A stretch of 16,626 nt of DNA from Thermoplasmata archaeon (GCA_030040865.1 JASHSX010000027.1:1-16626), one strand, 5' to 3'. Counted from the first letter of the stretch, positions 5,752 to 13,221 are shown. Notes: generated by a model not told the origin, from the sequence alone. A program made the numbers and translations.

Positions 5752-8700
5752 GTGAAGCAGTTGGCCCGCGACCTGTATCGACCCGCCCTCTGGGCCGTGG
5801 TGGTCGTGATGCTGGTGGCAACACTGGCGTCGATCGCCTCGGGGGCCCAGGCGACCTCGAGCACCAATACCCTGATCGGCTACGCGGAACAGCCGGGGAC
5901 CGGAGGCTCTCCGCCCCCCGTTCCGGCCGGGGTAACGGTCGATCTCGTGTCGCGGGCGACGGGGGTCGTGTACACCACCTCGGTGGTCGGCGGCGGCGGG
6001 CAGTTCACCTTCACTTCGTCGAGCACCGGCGGAGCGCTCGTGCCGGGTTACTGGGGCCTCTCCGTGCCGGCCGAGGCGAACGTGAGCCTGCCGAACTGCA
6101 AGCCGTGCGCCATCCTGCCGGCGAACCAGAGCCCGGCGTACAGCTTCGTCAACTCGACCGCGCTCACGACCTCGACCGAGCCGTCGTACCTCTACAACGT
6201 GACCGTGCTGCCGTACACGGCGACGCTCTCGGGCAAGGTGCTGGAGAGCGGCGTCGCGCAGGCCGGCGCCCACGTCTACGTCTTGGACCCGGCCTACAGC
6301 GGTCTCGTGCTCGCGCAAAACAATACCACGTCGAGCGGCCAGTACACCATCTCGGTCCCCGCCGGGACGTGGGTCGTCGAGACCGACCTCCCCGGGCCGA
6401 CCGCCGCGTACAACTACACGACCGCCACCTTGGCGAAGCACGGCAGCCTGACGCTCTGGACGAACGTCTCGTCGTACCTCGTCTCGGGGTACCTCAACCA
6501 GGCGCCCCGCGGGACCGCCCACGTCCCGACCGGCGGCAACGTGACCCTCTACGACCCGACGAACGGGTACATCTACTCGTCCGCGACGCCGCAGGGCGGC
6601 TACTACGCGATCGGCACGTACCCGGGTGACTTCGTCTCCGGCACGCAGCCGTTCGACGTGATGCTCTCGGCGGTCGGATACCAGAGCTCGTGGTACGCCA
6701 TCAACGTCTCGAGCTCGACGCCGATCCAGCGGAACGTCAACGTGCCCACGGTCACGAACACCGAGCTCGGCCAGTACTTCACGACGCTCAACTTCTCCGC
6801 GTTCAAGCCCGCCGTCGGGAACGGGACGCTCAACGTCCAGACGGTCGCCTACCTCGGCAACAACACGATCTTCCCCGACCTCGCGAACGGCACGGTCGGG
6901 CAGATGTGGGGCCAGCTCGCGCTCGACCTCGCCGGCAGCACCAACTTCCCCTCCGCCGACCTCGCGGACGTGTACGCCTGGGTCAACTCGACCGGACCGT
7001 TCTTCCCGGCCGTCCAGGCCGGGGCGTCGATCAACGGGTCGGTCTACGCGGGCCCGACCGCGCCGCAGACGCTCGCGTCGTACTCGTCGACGTGCACGAC
7101 CACCTACTGCGGGCTCAACAGCGCCGCCAACATCACGCTCGGCTGGGACGACACCTACGCGCTCAACTCGTCGGTCCAGTACAACAGCTCGACCTACTCG
7201 ATCGCCTTCAACTTCCGGCACCCGACCAGCGCCGAGGTGTTCAACTACACGGTCGTGCTGCCGAGCGGCTATGTGCTGGCGGCCGGTACCCAGGTGCCGG
7301 CGAACACGCGCCTCGTCGCCGGCGGACCCGACAACACGTGGACGAAGTTCACGCTCGTCTCGCAGCCGGGGCCGTCCGCGTCGGGGAGCGCCAAGTTCTC
7401 GATCGTGAAGTCGTCGGCGCTCGTCGCGGCCGTGAACGTCTCCGTGAAGAACTTCGCCTTCTCGACCTCGAACATCCTCAACGCGACGCACAACAACTAC
7501 ACGGTGATCGTCGGCGTTGGGCAGAACGTGACGTTCAGCGCGCTCAACTCGACGTACCCGGCCGGGACGAACGGGACCAAGTTCGTCTGGAGCTGGGGCG
7601 ACGGGTCGAGCGACACGACGACCACGACGGCGACCACGTACCACTTCTTCACGGCGGCCACGGGGAAGACGCCGGACGCCGGGACGCTCAAGATCACGGG
7701 CTCGGGCGGCCAGGTCAACTCGACCACGTTCTTCGTGTGGGTGGCCGAGGGGCCGGTCAAGGCCGGGTTAGCGGTGAACGCGTCGGCCTACGAGACCCGG
7801 ACCGTCTCCGGCACGACGTACTATTTCGTGAACTGGTCGACGACGCTGTCGTTCAACGCGACGACCAGCTCCGCGGTGATCTCGCCCACGGCGCCGATCT
7901 CGAACGTCATCTCGGTCGCGTCGTACAAGATCGCGGGCCACTGGTTCAACTTCACCGGCGCCAACTACTCGGCGGCCCTGGGCGCGAACGCGTCGTCGAA
8001 CTTCCCGTTCCAGTTCAACGGGGCCGGGTCGTACCTCTCGAACGGGGTGATCGCCGGGACGGCGGTACCGTTCCTGGGTTGGCAGTACAACGTCACGCTC
8101 ACCGTGTGGGACGGGACGGGCCAGTCGGCGAGCACGCGCGCCGTCGTGCTGGTGAACGACTCCGAAGTACCGGTGTCGGCGTTCCAGATCCTCGGACCCA
8201 ACGGCACGGCGGTCACGGGGAAGGGCGTCGTCGAGGGCAGCAACTTCACGGCGAAGGTCTCGCTCAACGGGGCGAACGCGTCGGACCCCCACAACGGCTC
8301 GATCGTGAAGTTCTATTGGCTGATCACGAACTCGGGCAACAGCTCGGTCCACCTTGGCAACAACACGACCTCGGTGAAGCCGTATCCGGTCTTCTACCTG
8401 CCGCCGCAGCAGTCCCCGTACACGGTGAATCTGACGGTGTGGGACCGCGCCGGCAACTACGCCTCGCTGAACCAGAGCGTCTCGGTGTCGCCGAATCCGG
8501 CGAACCGGCCGATCCTCGCGTCGAACAACCTGACCGCGCCCACCACGTTCACCGCGGGGTCGTCGAAGACGATCTGGGTGAACGTCACGATCGGTCCGGC
8601 CGGAACGAACAAGCCGACCGCGAAGGGGATCACGGTCTCCTTCTACCTCCTGAGCCCGAGCGGCACGGGGAGCCGGCAGTACATCGGCGGTTCGCCGGGG

Positions 8701-9114
8701 TCGGTCCAGTTCTACAACTACACGGGCGGGGTGGTCAACTCGGCCCCGTTCGCGACCGGGACGATCACCTCGATGCCGTGGAACTCGACATTTAGGGCGC
8801 AGATCTCCTGGAGCCCGTCGACGACCGGGAACTTCATCCTCTACGCCAACGCGACGGCGCAGAACGAGTACGCCGCCGACTACAACTCGGGACCGCAGAC
8901 GGTCTCCCAGTCGATCACGGTGAACCCGAACCCGACGACCCTGCTGCTCGAGTACGGGGCGATCGCCGCGGCGGTCGTGGTCGTGATCGTGCTGATCGTC
9001 TTCCTGTACCGGCGGCGCGTCCGGGCGCCCGCGGCGAAGTCGACGACGAGCAAGAGCGGGCTCGAGCGGGGGACGAAGAAGCCCTCCGACGACGAGGACG
9101 ACGACGACCTGTAG
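5752..9114 (+). CDS. Large secreted PKD-repeat surface protein with C-terminal anchor
   Basis: A 1120-residue extracytoplasmic protein. Residues 1-33 form a signal peptide (basic start, LWAVVVVMLVATLASIA core, likely cleavage after GAQA). Residues about 150-340 hold two carboxypeptidase-regulatory-like beta modules (TLSGKVLESGVAQAGAHVYV; SGYLNQAPRGTAHVP). A PKD domain is marked by WSWGDGSS (W615-G616-D617-G618), and later PKD-like strands end in LTVWDGTGQ and LTVWDRAGN. A CARDB-like module follows (about 920-1045), then one membrane helix (about 1069-1086), RRR stop-transfer residues and a cytoplasmic tail ending in DDEDDDDL. By eye there are roughly 45-50 N-glycosylation sequons and only four cysteines, as CxxC and CxxxxC pairs. 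It is probably an abundant S-layer-like or adhesion protein; exact role unknown. The GTG start keeps the signal peptide complete. Confidence 0.9.
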   Translation: MKQLARDLYRPALWAVVVVMLVATLASIASGAQATSSTNTLIGYAEQPGTGGSPPPVPAGVTVDLVSRATGVVYTTSVVGGGGQFTFTSSSTGGALVPGYWGLSVPAEANVSLPNCKPCAILPANQSPAYSFVNSTALTTSTEPSYLYNVTVLPYTATLSGKVLESGVAQAGAHVYVLDPAYSGLVLAQNNTTSSGQYTISVPAGTWVVETDLPGPTAAYNYTTATLAKHGSLTLWTNVSSYLVSGYLNQAPRGTAHVPTGGNVTLYDPTNGYIYSSATPQGGYYAIGTYPGDFVSGTQPFDVMLSAVGYQSSWYAINVSSSTPIQRNVNVPTVTNTELGQYFTTLNFSAFKPAVGNGTLNVQTVAYLGNNTIFPDLANGTVGQMWGQLALDLAGSTNFPSADLADVYAWVNSTGPFFPAVQAGASINGSVYAGPTAPQTLASYSSTCTTTYCGLNSAANITLGWDDTYALNSSVQYNSSTYSIAFNFRHPTSAEVFNYTVVLPSGYVLAAGTQVPANTRLVAGGPDNTWTKFTLVSQPGPSASGSAKFSIVKSSALVAAVNVSVKNFAFSTSNILNATHNNYTVIVGVGQNVTFSALNSTYPAGTNGTKFVWSWGDGSSDTTTTTATTYHFFTAATGKTPDAGTLKITGSGGQVNSTTFFVWVAEGPVKAGLAVNASAYETRTVSGTTYYFVNWSTTLSFNATTSSAVISPTAPISNVISVASYKIAGHWFNFTGANYSAALGANASSNFPFQFNGAGSYLSNGVIAGTAVPFLGWQYNVTLTVWDGTGQSASTRAVVLVNDSEVPVSAFQILGPNGTAVTGKGVVEGSNFTAKVSLNGANASDPHNGSIVKFYWLITNSGNSSVHLGNNTTSVKPYPVFYLPPQQSPYTVNLTVWDRAGNYASLNQSVSVSPNPANRPILASNNLTAPTTFTAGSSKTIWVNVTIGPAGTNKPTAKGITVSFYLLSPSGTGSRQYIGGSPGSVQFYNYTGGVVNSAPFATGTITSMPWNSTFRAQISWSPSTTGNFILYANATAQNEYAADYNSGPQTVSQSITVNPNPTTLLLEYGAIAAAVVVVIVLIVFLYRRRVRAPAAKSTTSKSGLERGTKKPSDDEDDDDL

Positions 9115-9153
9115 GGGCGGCGCGCCCCCGGGGAAAACCCCTTCCTTCCTTCC
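9114..9153 (+). terminator. Hairpins and pyrimidine tract between convergent genes
   Basis: GGGGCG/CGCCCC (9114-9128) is followed by GGGG-AAAA-CCCC (9130-9141) and then TTCCTTCCTTCC. It sits immediately after the surface-protein stop and 22 bases before the convergent rpoN stop, a sensible place for transcription to end. The T content is moderate, so assignment is tentative. Confidence 0.4.
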
Positions 9154-9175
9154 GTTCGGTGGCCGTGCCGCGGCG

Positions 9176-9373
9176 CTAGCCGTACGGGCCGACCTCGTCC
9201 AGGAGGTCGACGTGGGTGAGCAGCATCCGGCGGCAGCAGTAGCGGTGCAGTCCGATCGCATCGAGGACCGCGCCCGCGGGCTCGCCTCGGCTCGTCCGCT
9301 CCCGGTACTCGTCCCAGTGCTGGCCGATCACGGCGCCGCACGTGAAGCAGCGGACCGGCATCATCATCGTCAT
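9176..9373 (-). CDS. rpoN: DNA-directed RNA polymerase subunit N (Rpo10)
   Basis: A 65-residue zinc-binding subunit of archaeal RNA polymerase, orthologous to eukaryotic RPB10, which helps assemble the Rpo3-Rpo11 platform. The zinc ligands are in CFTC (C9, C12) and YCCRRM (C46, C47), and VLDAIGLHRYCCRRMLLTH is the family hallmark. Several ATG codons in MTMMMPVRC could start translation. ATG 9373 lies 10 bases after a GGAGG; ATG 9367 would give the more conventional MxxPVRC start. It follows uS9 by 17 bases, the common archaeal order eL18-uL13-uS9-Rpo10. The segment between the two zinc motifs is normal in length for the family. Confidence 0.97.
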   Translation of the reverse strand: MTMMMPVRCFTCGAVIGQHWDEYRERTSRGEPAGAVLDAIGLHRYCCRRMLLTHVDLLDEVGPYG

Positions 9374-9390
9374 CGCTCGTTCGCCTCCGC

Positions 9391-9798
9391 CTAACGGTAC
9401 GACTTCTGGCGTCGGGCCCGCGCGCCGCGTCCGCCAGGGCGCTTCGGGAGCTTGCGTCGCGGATCGTTCACGAGGAGCGACCGGTCGTAGTGCTTGAACG
9501 TCTCGCGCAGCGCGTCGTCCTTGAGCCACTCCACGAGGCCGCGAGCGACGGCGGTGCGGGCGGCCGACGCCTGGCCCACGATCCCGCCGCCCTGGACGTC
9601 CACGCGGATGTCGAGGGTGCGCGTTCGCTCGCCGACCATGAGCAGCGGCTCCTGGATCTTCTGTCGGACGAGCTCGGGCTCGACGAGCTCGAGCGGCCGC
9701 TCGTTGACGCGGACGCGTCCCTGGCCCTTGCGCACGGTGGCCCGCGCGACGGCCGCCTTTCGCTTGCCGGTGGCGTGCACGATCGTCGGGGCCTTCAC
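9391..9798 (-). CDS. rps9: 30S ribosomal protein uS9 (S9)
   Basis: A 135-residue small-subunit protein whose C-terminal tail reaches the P-site tRNA. The features are VHATGKRKAAVARATV at the N-terminus, the VQGGGIVGQASAARTAVARGL core and the basic tail ending RRQKSYR, which is the invariant uS9 end. The GTG start at 9798 overlaps the uL13 stop as GTGA, so translation is probably coupled. It is the third gene of the eL18-uL13-uS9-Rpo10 operon. Confidence 0.98.
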   Translation of the reverse strand: MKAPTIVHATGKRKAAVARATVRKGQGRVRVNERPLELVEPELVRQKIQEPLLMVGERTRTLDIRVDVQGGGIVGQASAARTAVARGLVEWLKDDALRETFKHYDRSLLVNDPRRKLPKRPGGRGARARRQKSYR

Positions 9799-10229
9799 AG
9801 GTGGGCCCCCAGGAGCTTCGTGATCTCGGCGAGCGTCATCGGCGGCCGGACCGTCGGCCGGGGACGCGCCCGGTCGAGGGTCTGCGGGCTCGCGCTGCGG
9901 TACGCCTCGGGCACGCCGATGTGGACCTCGAGCCGACCCATCGCCACCCGGCCCCGGGTCTTGAGGTGGGGCAGCATCCCGCGCACCGTGCGTCGGAAGA
10001 TCCGGTCGGGGTACCGGGGGAAGTGCGGGCCGCTGCGCACGGAGCCGCGCGCCCGGGCGGCGGTGTAGTGCGCGATCACCTGGGCACGCGCGCCCGTGAC
10101 CACGCTCTTCTCGGCGTTGACGACGACGATCGACTCGCCGTTCAGGAGCCGCTTCGCGATCACGCTGGCGGCGCGGCCGAGCACGAGACCGCTCGCGTCG
10201 ACGACGGCGGGCGCCACCGCATCAGCCAA
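9795..10229 (-). CDS. rpl13: 50S ribosomal protein uL13 (L13)
   Basis: A 144-residue large-subunit protein. Recognisable segments are VDASGLVLGRAASVIAKRLL, IVVVNAEKSVVTG, FPRYPDRIFRRTVRGMLP and the conserved RLEVHIGVP, all typical of archaeal uL13. The start is taken as TTG at 10229, overlapping eL18 by eight bases, because GGGAG lies nine bases before it; an in-frame GTG at 10217 is a possible alternative that would leave the first beta strand intact. Both ends overlap neighbouring genes, so it is firmly inside the ribosomal operon. Confidence 0.97.
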   Translation of the reverse strand: MADAVAPAVVDASGLVLGRAASVIAKRLLNGESIVVVNAEKSVVTGARAQVIAHYTAARARGSVRSGPHFPRYPDRIFRRTVRGMLPHLKTRGRVAMGRLEVHIGVPEAYRSASPQTLDRARPRPTVRPPMTLAEITKLLGAHL

Positions 10230-10587
10230 AGAGCCGCACTCCCGCCCCGTCGGGCCTGGACTGGAGGAGATCGGGGATCGAGATCGCGGAGCCGCCCGCC
10301 GCCCGGATCTTCTTCCGTGCCTCGGCGGAGTAGGCGAACGCCGCGACCGTCAGCGACTTCGTGAGGTGCCCGTCCGCGAGGAGCTTCCCGGGAACGACGA
10401 CGGTCGCGTCGGCGGCGACGAGCCGCTCCAGGTGCCCCACGTTCACCGGCGTCGTCTGGTGCCGCGCCCGTTCGAGGCGTTCGGCGACGCTCGCCCAGAT
10501 CGGCGCGCCGTGTGCCCGGGCCGCGCGGCGGAGCGCCACGACGACGTGGACCAACTCGGAATTGCCCTTGCGTACCGGCGGAGACAT
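10222..10587 (-). CDS. rpl18e: 50S ribosomal protein eL18 (L18e)
   Basis: A 121-residue archaeal/eukaryotic ribosomal protein and first gene of the operon. Diagnostic parts are VRKGNSELVHVVVALRRAAR near the start, VNVGHLERLVAADATVVVPG and the alanine-rich KSLTVAAFAYSAEARKKI. Length is as usual for the family when ATG 10587 is used. The open frame extends further upstream to 10707, but that extension lies across the TATA box at 10615-10622 and has no family similarity, so it is excluded. The predicted transcript start is about 8 bases before the ATG. Confidence 0.96.
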   Translation of the reverse strand: MSPPVRKGNSELVHVVVALRRAARAHGAPIWASVAERLERARHQTTPVNVGHLERLVAADATVVVPGKLLADGHLTKSLTVAAFAYSAEARKKIRAAGGSAISIPDLLQSRPDGAGVRLFG

Positions 10588-10614
10588 CGGCGGGTCGGCC
10601 TCGACCCGGGTGCG

Positions 10615-10622
10615 TGATATAA
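10615..10622 (-). promoter_or_regulatory. TATA box of the eL18-uL13-uS9-Rpo10 operon
   Basis: TTATATCA on the minus strand, a strong TATA match, placed to start transcription about eight bases before the eL18 ATG at 10587. It sets the operon's 5' end and supports the short eL18 start. Confidence 0.65.
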
Positions 10623-10710
10623 GCGTTGCCGGAACGCGGGGACCGGCGGGGCGGAACGCGCGCGGATTCGTGCGTCGCACGCCGACGACGCTGCCGGTCG
10701 CCGCCAACGA

Positions 10711-10718
10711 TTAAATAC
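10711..10718 (+). promoter_or_regulatory. TATA box of the PRC-barrel/GT2 operon
   Basis: TTAAATAC in GATTAAATACGC, about 35-42 bases before the ATG at 10753, predicts a leader of roughly 15 bases. It faces away from the ribosomal-operon TATA box, 88 bases apart. Confidence 0.6.
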
Positions 10719-10752
10719 GCCCCCCCGCCATCGGCGCCCGAGGACGCCCTCC

Positions 10753-10995
10753 ATGCGCAAGTTCCTTACCGAGCTCCGGGGAAAGACGGTCATGACCAAC
10801 GACGGGCAGATCCTCGGTCTCATCGACAACTTCGTCGTCGACACGATGACCGGCGGGATCGCCCACGTGCTCGTGACCCCGAGCGAAGACGTCGAGCAGC
10901 GCCTGTTCCAGAGCGACGCGACCGGCCGCCTCGTGCTCCCCTTCAAGAGCATGCGGGCGGTGAAGGACGTCGTCGTGATGGACATTGGGAAGTGA
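10753..10995 (+). CDS. Small PRC-barrel domain protein (CdpB-like)
   Basis: An 80-residue protein made of a single PRC barrel, starting MRKFLTELRGKTVMTNDGQ and including ILGLIDNFVVDTMTGGIAHV and RLVLPFKSMRAVKDVVVMDI. The G-K-x-V-x-T...G..LG.I.....D..TG signature is intact. In Haloarchaea similar small PRC-barrel proteins (CdpB1/CdpB2) polymerise and work with SepF and FtsZ in cell division; PRC barrels also occur in RNA-processing proteins (RimM). No SepF or FtsZ gene is in the window, so a division role is inference. The ATG sits just after CCTCC with no clear ribosome site, consistent with its short leader. The next gene starts inside its last codons, indicating coupling. Confidence 0.88.
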   Translation: MRKFLTELRGKTVMTNDGQILGLIDNFVVDTMTGGIAHVLVTPSEDVEQRLFQSDATGRLVLPFKSMRAVKDVVVMDIGK

Positions 10996-11830
10996 CGTCG
11001 CCCCACCGTCCCTGATCTCGGTCGTTATCACCGTCCGCAACGAGGAGCAGCACCTCCCGGCCCTCCTCGACAGCCTCCTTACGCAGGAGGCCCCGTTCGA
11101 GATCGTCGTCGTCGAGTCCGAGAGCCGGGACCGAACCCTCGCGATCGCGCAGGAGTACGAGCGCCGCCATCCCGAGCTCGTGCGGGCCCTGCCGCGGCCG
11201 GGGTCGCGCGGGATTGGTCGGAACGCCGGCGTGCGAGCGGCCCGGGGGGAGTTCGTCGCGTTCATCGACGGCGACTGCTTCGCCGACTCCCAGTGGCTGC
11301 ACAACCTTCGGCGCGGTCTCGCCCACGCCCCGATCGCCGCCGGGGAGACGGTGACCGTCGGGCGGTCCCGGTACGGGCGCCTTGGTCGGGTCGAGCTGTT
11401 CCAGAGCGGCTACGACGTGACCTTCCCGTCGTGCAACCTCGCCTACCGACGCGCCCTCTTCGACGCGCTCGGTGGCTTCGACCCCCGGTTCATCACTGCC
11501 GAGGACATCGACCTCAACCTCCGCGCGGTACGCTCCGGCGCCTCCATCCGGTACGTCCCGGAGGCGATCGTCTACCACCAGGCGCGGTCCAACCTCGTCC
11601 GCTTCCTCATCCAGGCGTTCTGGAACGGGTACGGCCGCAAGCAGCTCACCGAGAAGCACGGAAGCCTCTGGGAACGGTACCGCCATCGGCGCCTCTTCTC
11701 CGGGCAGCAGGGCGTGATCGCCTGGGCGCGGCTCGCCGCGGCGATGACCGGCTACTTCGCCCGGGTCGCGACGGGCGGCGGGCACCGTCTCGGTTCGGGC
11801 CGCACCGCCGCCGCCGCCGCGGCGTCGTGA
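10985..11830 (+). CDS. Family 2 glycosyltransferase
   Basis: A 281-residue GT-A-fold glycosyltransferase that would transfer a sugar from a nucleotide donor. Seen are ISVVITVRNEEQHLPALLDS, a nucleotide-binding acidic stretch VVVESESRDRT, GRNAGVRAARGEFVAFIDGD with the DxD-like metal motif at D95-D97, SCNLAYRRALFDALGGFD, and the catalytic-base region TAEDIDLNLR (E173, D174). There is no membrane helix, so it is probably cytoplasmic or peripheral. The only in-frame start is TTG 10985, overlapping the PRC-barrel gene by 11 bases. The C-terminus ends in an alanine run of no known meaning. It could take part in N-glycan assembly, which the sequon-rich surface protein encoded upstream would need, but that link is inference. 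Confidence 0.92.
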   Translation: MGSDVAPPSLISVVITVRNEEQHLPALLDSLLTQEAPFEIVVVESESRDRTLAIAQEYERRHPELVRALPRPGSRGIGRNAGVRAARGEFVAFIDGDCFADSQWLHNLRRGLAHAPIAAGETVTVGRSRYGRLGRVELFQSGYDVTFPSCNLAYRRALFDALGGFDPRFITAEDIDLNLRAVRSGASIRYVPEAIVYHQARSNLVRFLIQAFWNGYGRKQLTEKHGSLWERYRHRRLFSGQQGVIAWARLAAAMTGYFARVATGGGHRLGSGRTAAAAAAS

Positions 11831-11863
11831 TCCCCCGCCGGATCGACGGTTCCCCGCGCCAGA

Positions 11864-11871
11864 GGTTATCG
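11864..11871 (+). promoter_or_regulatory. TATA-like box of the GNAT gene
   Basis: GGTTATCG is about 23-30 bases before the ATG at 11894, predicting a leaderless transcript. It lies in the 63-base gap after the glycosyltransferase gene, so the GNAT gene is probably a separate unit. Confidence 0.45.
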
Positions 11872-11893
11872 ACCGCGGCGACCTCGCGCCAGG

Positions 11894-12439
11894 ATGGCGG
11901 CCGATCCGTTCTCCGTTCGCCCCGCCCGCCGCGACGAGGACGTCGTCGTCGGCGAGCTCCTCACGGACGCGGCCCGGTGGACGATCGAGCGCGGGCTGCC
12001 GAACGCCTGGCCCGTGCCGTTCCCGCTCGATTCCGTTCGGTCCCAGATCGAGCTCGGCGAGGTCTATCTCGCGCTCGGGCCGGGGGACGTACCTCTCGCG
12101 ACCGTGACGCTGCAGTGGTCGGACCCCCGCTTCTGGGGCGAGCGGCCGCCCGACGCGGGGTACGTCCATCGGCTCGCGACCCGTCGGACCCGCGGGCACG
12201 AAGGTTGGGGCGCCCGCCTCCTCGACTGGGCCGAGGACCGGGTCGCCGAGCGCGGGCGGGGGTACGTCCGGCTCGATTGCCTCGCCGCGAACGCGGGACT
12301 GCGAAGGTACTACACGGGGCTCGGATTCCGGACCGCCGGGACCCTCACGATCCGGGAGCTCGACTACGCCCTACTCGAGCGCGCCGTGCGCCCGTTTGGG
12401 GGCGGCGCTAGTTCGCCTTCAGGAGTTCGGCGACCTTGA
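11894..12439 (+). CDS. GNAT family N-acetyltransferase
   Basis: A 181-residue acetyl-CoA-dependent acetyltransferase. It opens FSVRPARRDEDVVVGELL, has a beta-strand VYLALGPGDVPLATVTLQW, the acetyl-CoA-binding motif A around RRTRGHEGWGARLLDWA (residues about 97-113, R-G-H-E-G-W-G in place of the usual Q/RxxGxG/A), and motif B RLDCLAANAGLRRYYTGLGF. The substrate (small molecule, protein N-terminus or antibiotic) cannot be read from the sequence. The ATG is supported by a TATA-like box at leaderless distance. Its last 32 bases overlap the convergent Roadblock gene; the overlap covers a low-complexity tail beyond the fold, so the functional domain is not constrained. Confidence 0.92.
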   Translation: MAADPFSVRPARRDEDVVVGELLTDAARWTIERGLPNAWPVPFPLDSVRSQIELGEVYLALGPGDVPLATVTLQWSDPRFWGERPPDAGYVHRLATRRTRGHEGWGARLLDWAEDRVAERGRGYVRLDCLAANAGLRRYYTGLGFRTAGTLTIRELDYALLERAVRPFGGGASSPSGVRRP

Positions 12440-12767
12440 CCACGTCGGCGAGCACCTTCGAGACGTCGGCCGTCTGGTCGACGACCGCCACCAGGAGCGC
12501 CTTCTTGCCGCTCCCGACGATGAGCGTCTTCGAGTCGTTCCCCTCGATGACGATCCGCTCGGGCGGGGAACGGTTGAGCTCCGTGTTCGCCGTGGCGGCG
12601 GCGCCGAGGATCGTCGCGCACATGATCGCGAACGTCTCGGTGTAGACGCCGGCCGGGACGTCGGCGTACAGCACGAGACCGTCGCGCGAGACCAAGGCGG
12701 TGGCGATCCCGCCGATCTTCGCCTTGAGGTCCTTGATCACCGCTCCGACGTTGCCCGTGGCCATCAT
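12408..12767 (-). CDS. Roadblock/LC7 domain protein
   Basis: A 119-residue single Roadblock/LC7 domain. The pattern VIKDLKAKIGGIATALVSRDGLVL (helix, then first strand), AIMCATILGAAATANTEL (long helix) and ERIVIEGNDSKTLIVGSG with ALLVAVVDQ is typical. Bacterial (MglB) and eukaryotic (Ragulator, dynein light chain) members dimerise and act as regulators or scaffolds for small GTPases. Two adjacent ATGs (12767, 12764) could both start translation. It follows the V4R gene by 16 bases without its own TATA box, so the two are co-transcribed. No Ras-like GTPase gene is in the window. It is convergent with, and overlaps by 32 bases, the GNAT gene. Confidence 0.9.
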   Translation of the reverse strand: MMATGNVGAVIKDLKAKIGGIATALVSRDGLVLYADVPAGVYTETFAIMCATILGAAATANTELNRSPPERIVIEGNDSKTLIVGSGKKALLVAVVDQTADVSKVLADVVKVAELLKAN

Positions 12768-12783
12768 CGACGTGCGCCCCTAC

Positions 12784-13191
12784 CTAGACTTCCTCGACAC
12801 GGAATCGGCATTCGGGGCTGCCGGTACTGGCACACATCTCTTCCGTACACTTAACGCGCCCCCCCTTAAAACGTTCGTAGAACTCGCGGAGGATTCCCCT
12901 CAGCCGGTGGCACGTCGGGATGTCGCTGGGGGAGACCTCGATCGACCCTTTCGCGACGACCTCGTGGTCCGAGAACGCGATCTCCTCGACCCACCCGCGC
13001 TCCTTGAGGATCTGGCCGGCCTTCTCGAAGAAGCGGGACCGGTCCTTGAGCGCCTCCTGCGCCATGTCGGATCCGATCACGGACCCTTCCTTGAAGAACA
13101 GACCGTGGCAGGCGTGCGACATCACGCCCTCGTACAGCTCCTTGATCTGCCGGAGCTCGGTCTGGTCGACCTTGACGTACCGAACGGGCAC
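12784..13191 (-). CDS. V4R (4-vinyl reductase) domain protein
   Basis: A 135-residue protein that is one V4R domain. Evidence is the helical start LRQIKELYEGVMSHACHGLFFKEG, the conserved IGSDMAQEAL, VEVSPSDIPTCHRLRGILREFY, and the closing signature VKCTEEMCASTGSPECRFRV, whose cysteines C115, C120 and C128 are the family's hallmark ligand-binding positions, with C28 and C94 also present. V4R domains bind small hydrocarbons or metals and share the fold of Bet3-type TRAPP subunits. There is no fused DNA-binding or kinase domain, so it should act through partners, most likely the Roadblock protein encoded next. The GTG at 13191 follows a good TATA box by about 20-30 bases, suggesting a leaderless mRNA. 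Confidence 0.88.
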   Translation of the reverse strand: MPVRYVKVDQTELRQIKELYEGVMSHACHGLFFKEGSVIGSDMAQEALKDRSRFFEKAGQILKERGWVEEIAFSDHEVVAKGSIEVSPSDIPTCHRLRGILREFYERFKGGRVKCTEEMCASTGSPECRFRVEEV

Positions 13192-13210
13192 GGGGCGGGC
13201 ACCGCGCTAG

Positions 13211-13221
13211 GGATAATATAA
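13211..13221 (-). promoter_or_regulatory. TATA box of the V4R-Roadblock operon
   Basis: The minus strand reads TTATATTATCC, the longest AT-rich promoter element in the window. Its distance to the GTG at 13191 predicts a leaderless or near-leaderless transcript carrying both genes. Confidence 0.65.

Noticed and set aside
5728..9261. Long antisense frames (5728-7644, 7768-9261) and overlapping plus-strand frames (4803-6629, 6690-8795)
   Set aside because: Compositional shadows of cdc48 and the surface protein: no recognisable motifs, extreme Arg/Gly/His/Val content.
10588..10707. N-terminal extension of eL18
   Set aside because: It crosses a strong TATA box and adds residues not found in the family.
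10943..12199. A 418-codon antisense frame over the glycosyltransferase and GNAT genes
   Set aside because: No motif, and both genes on the other strand have intact family signatures.
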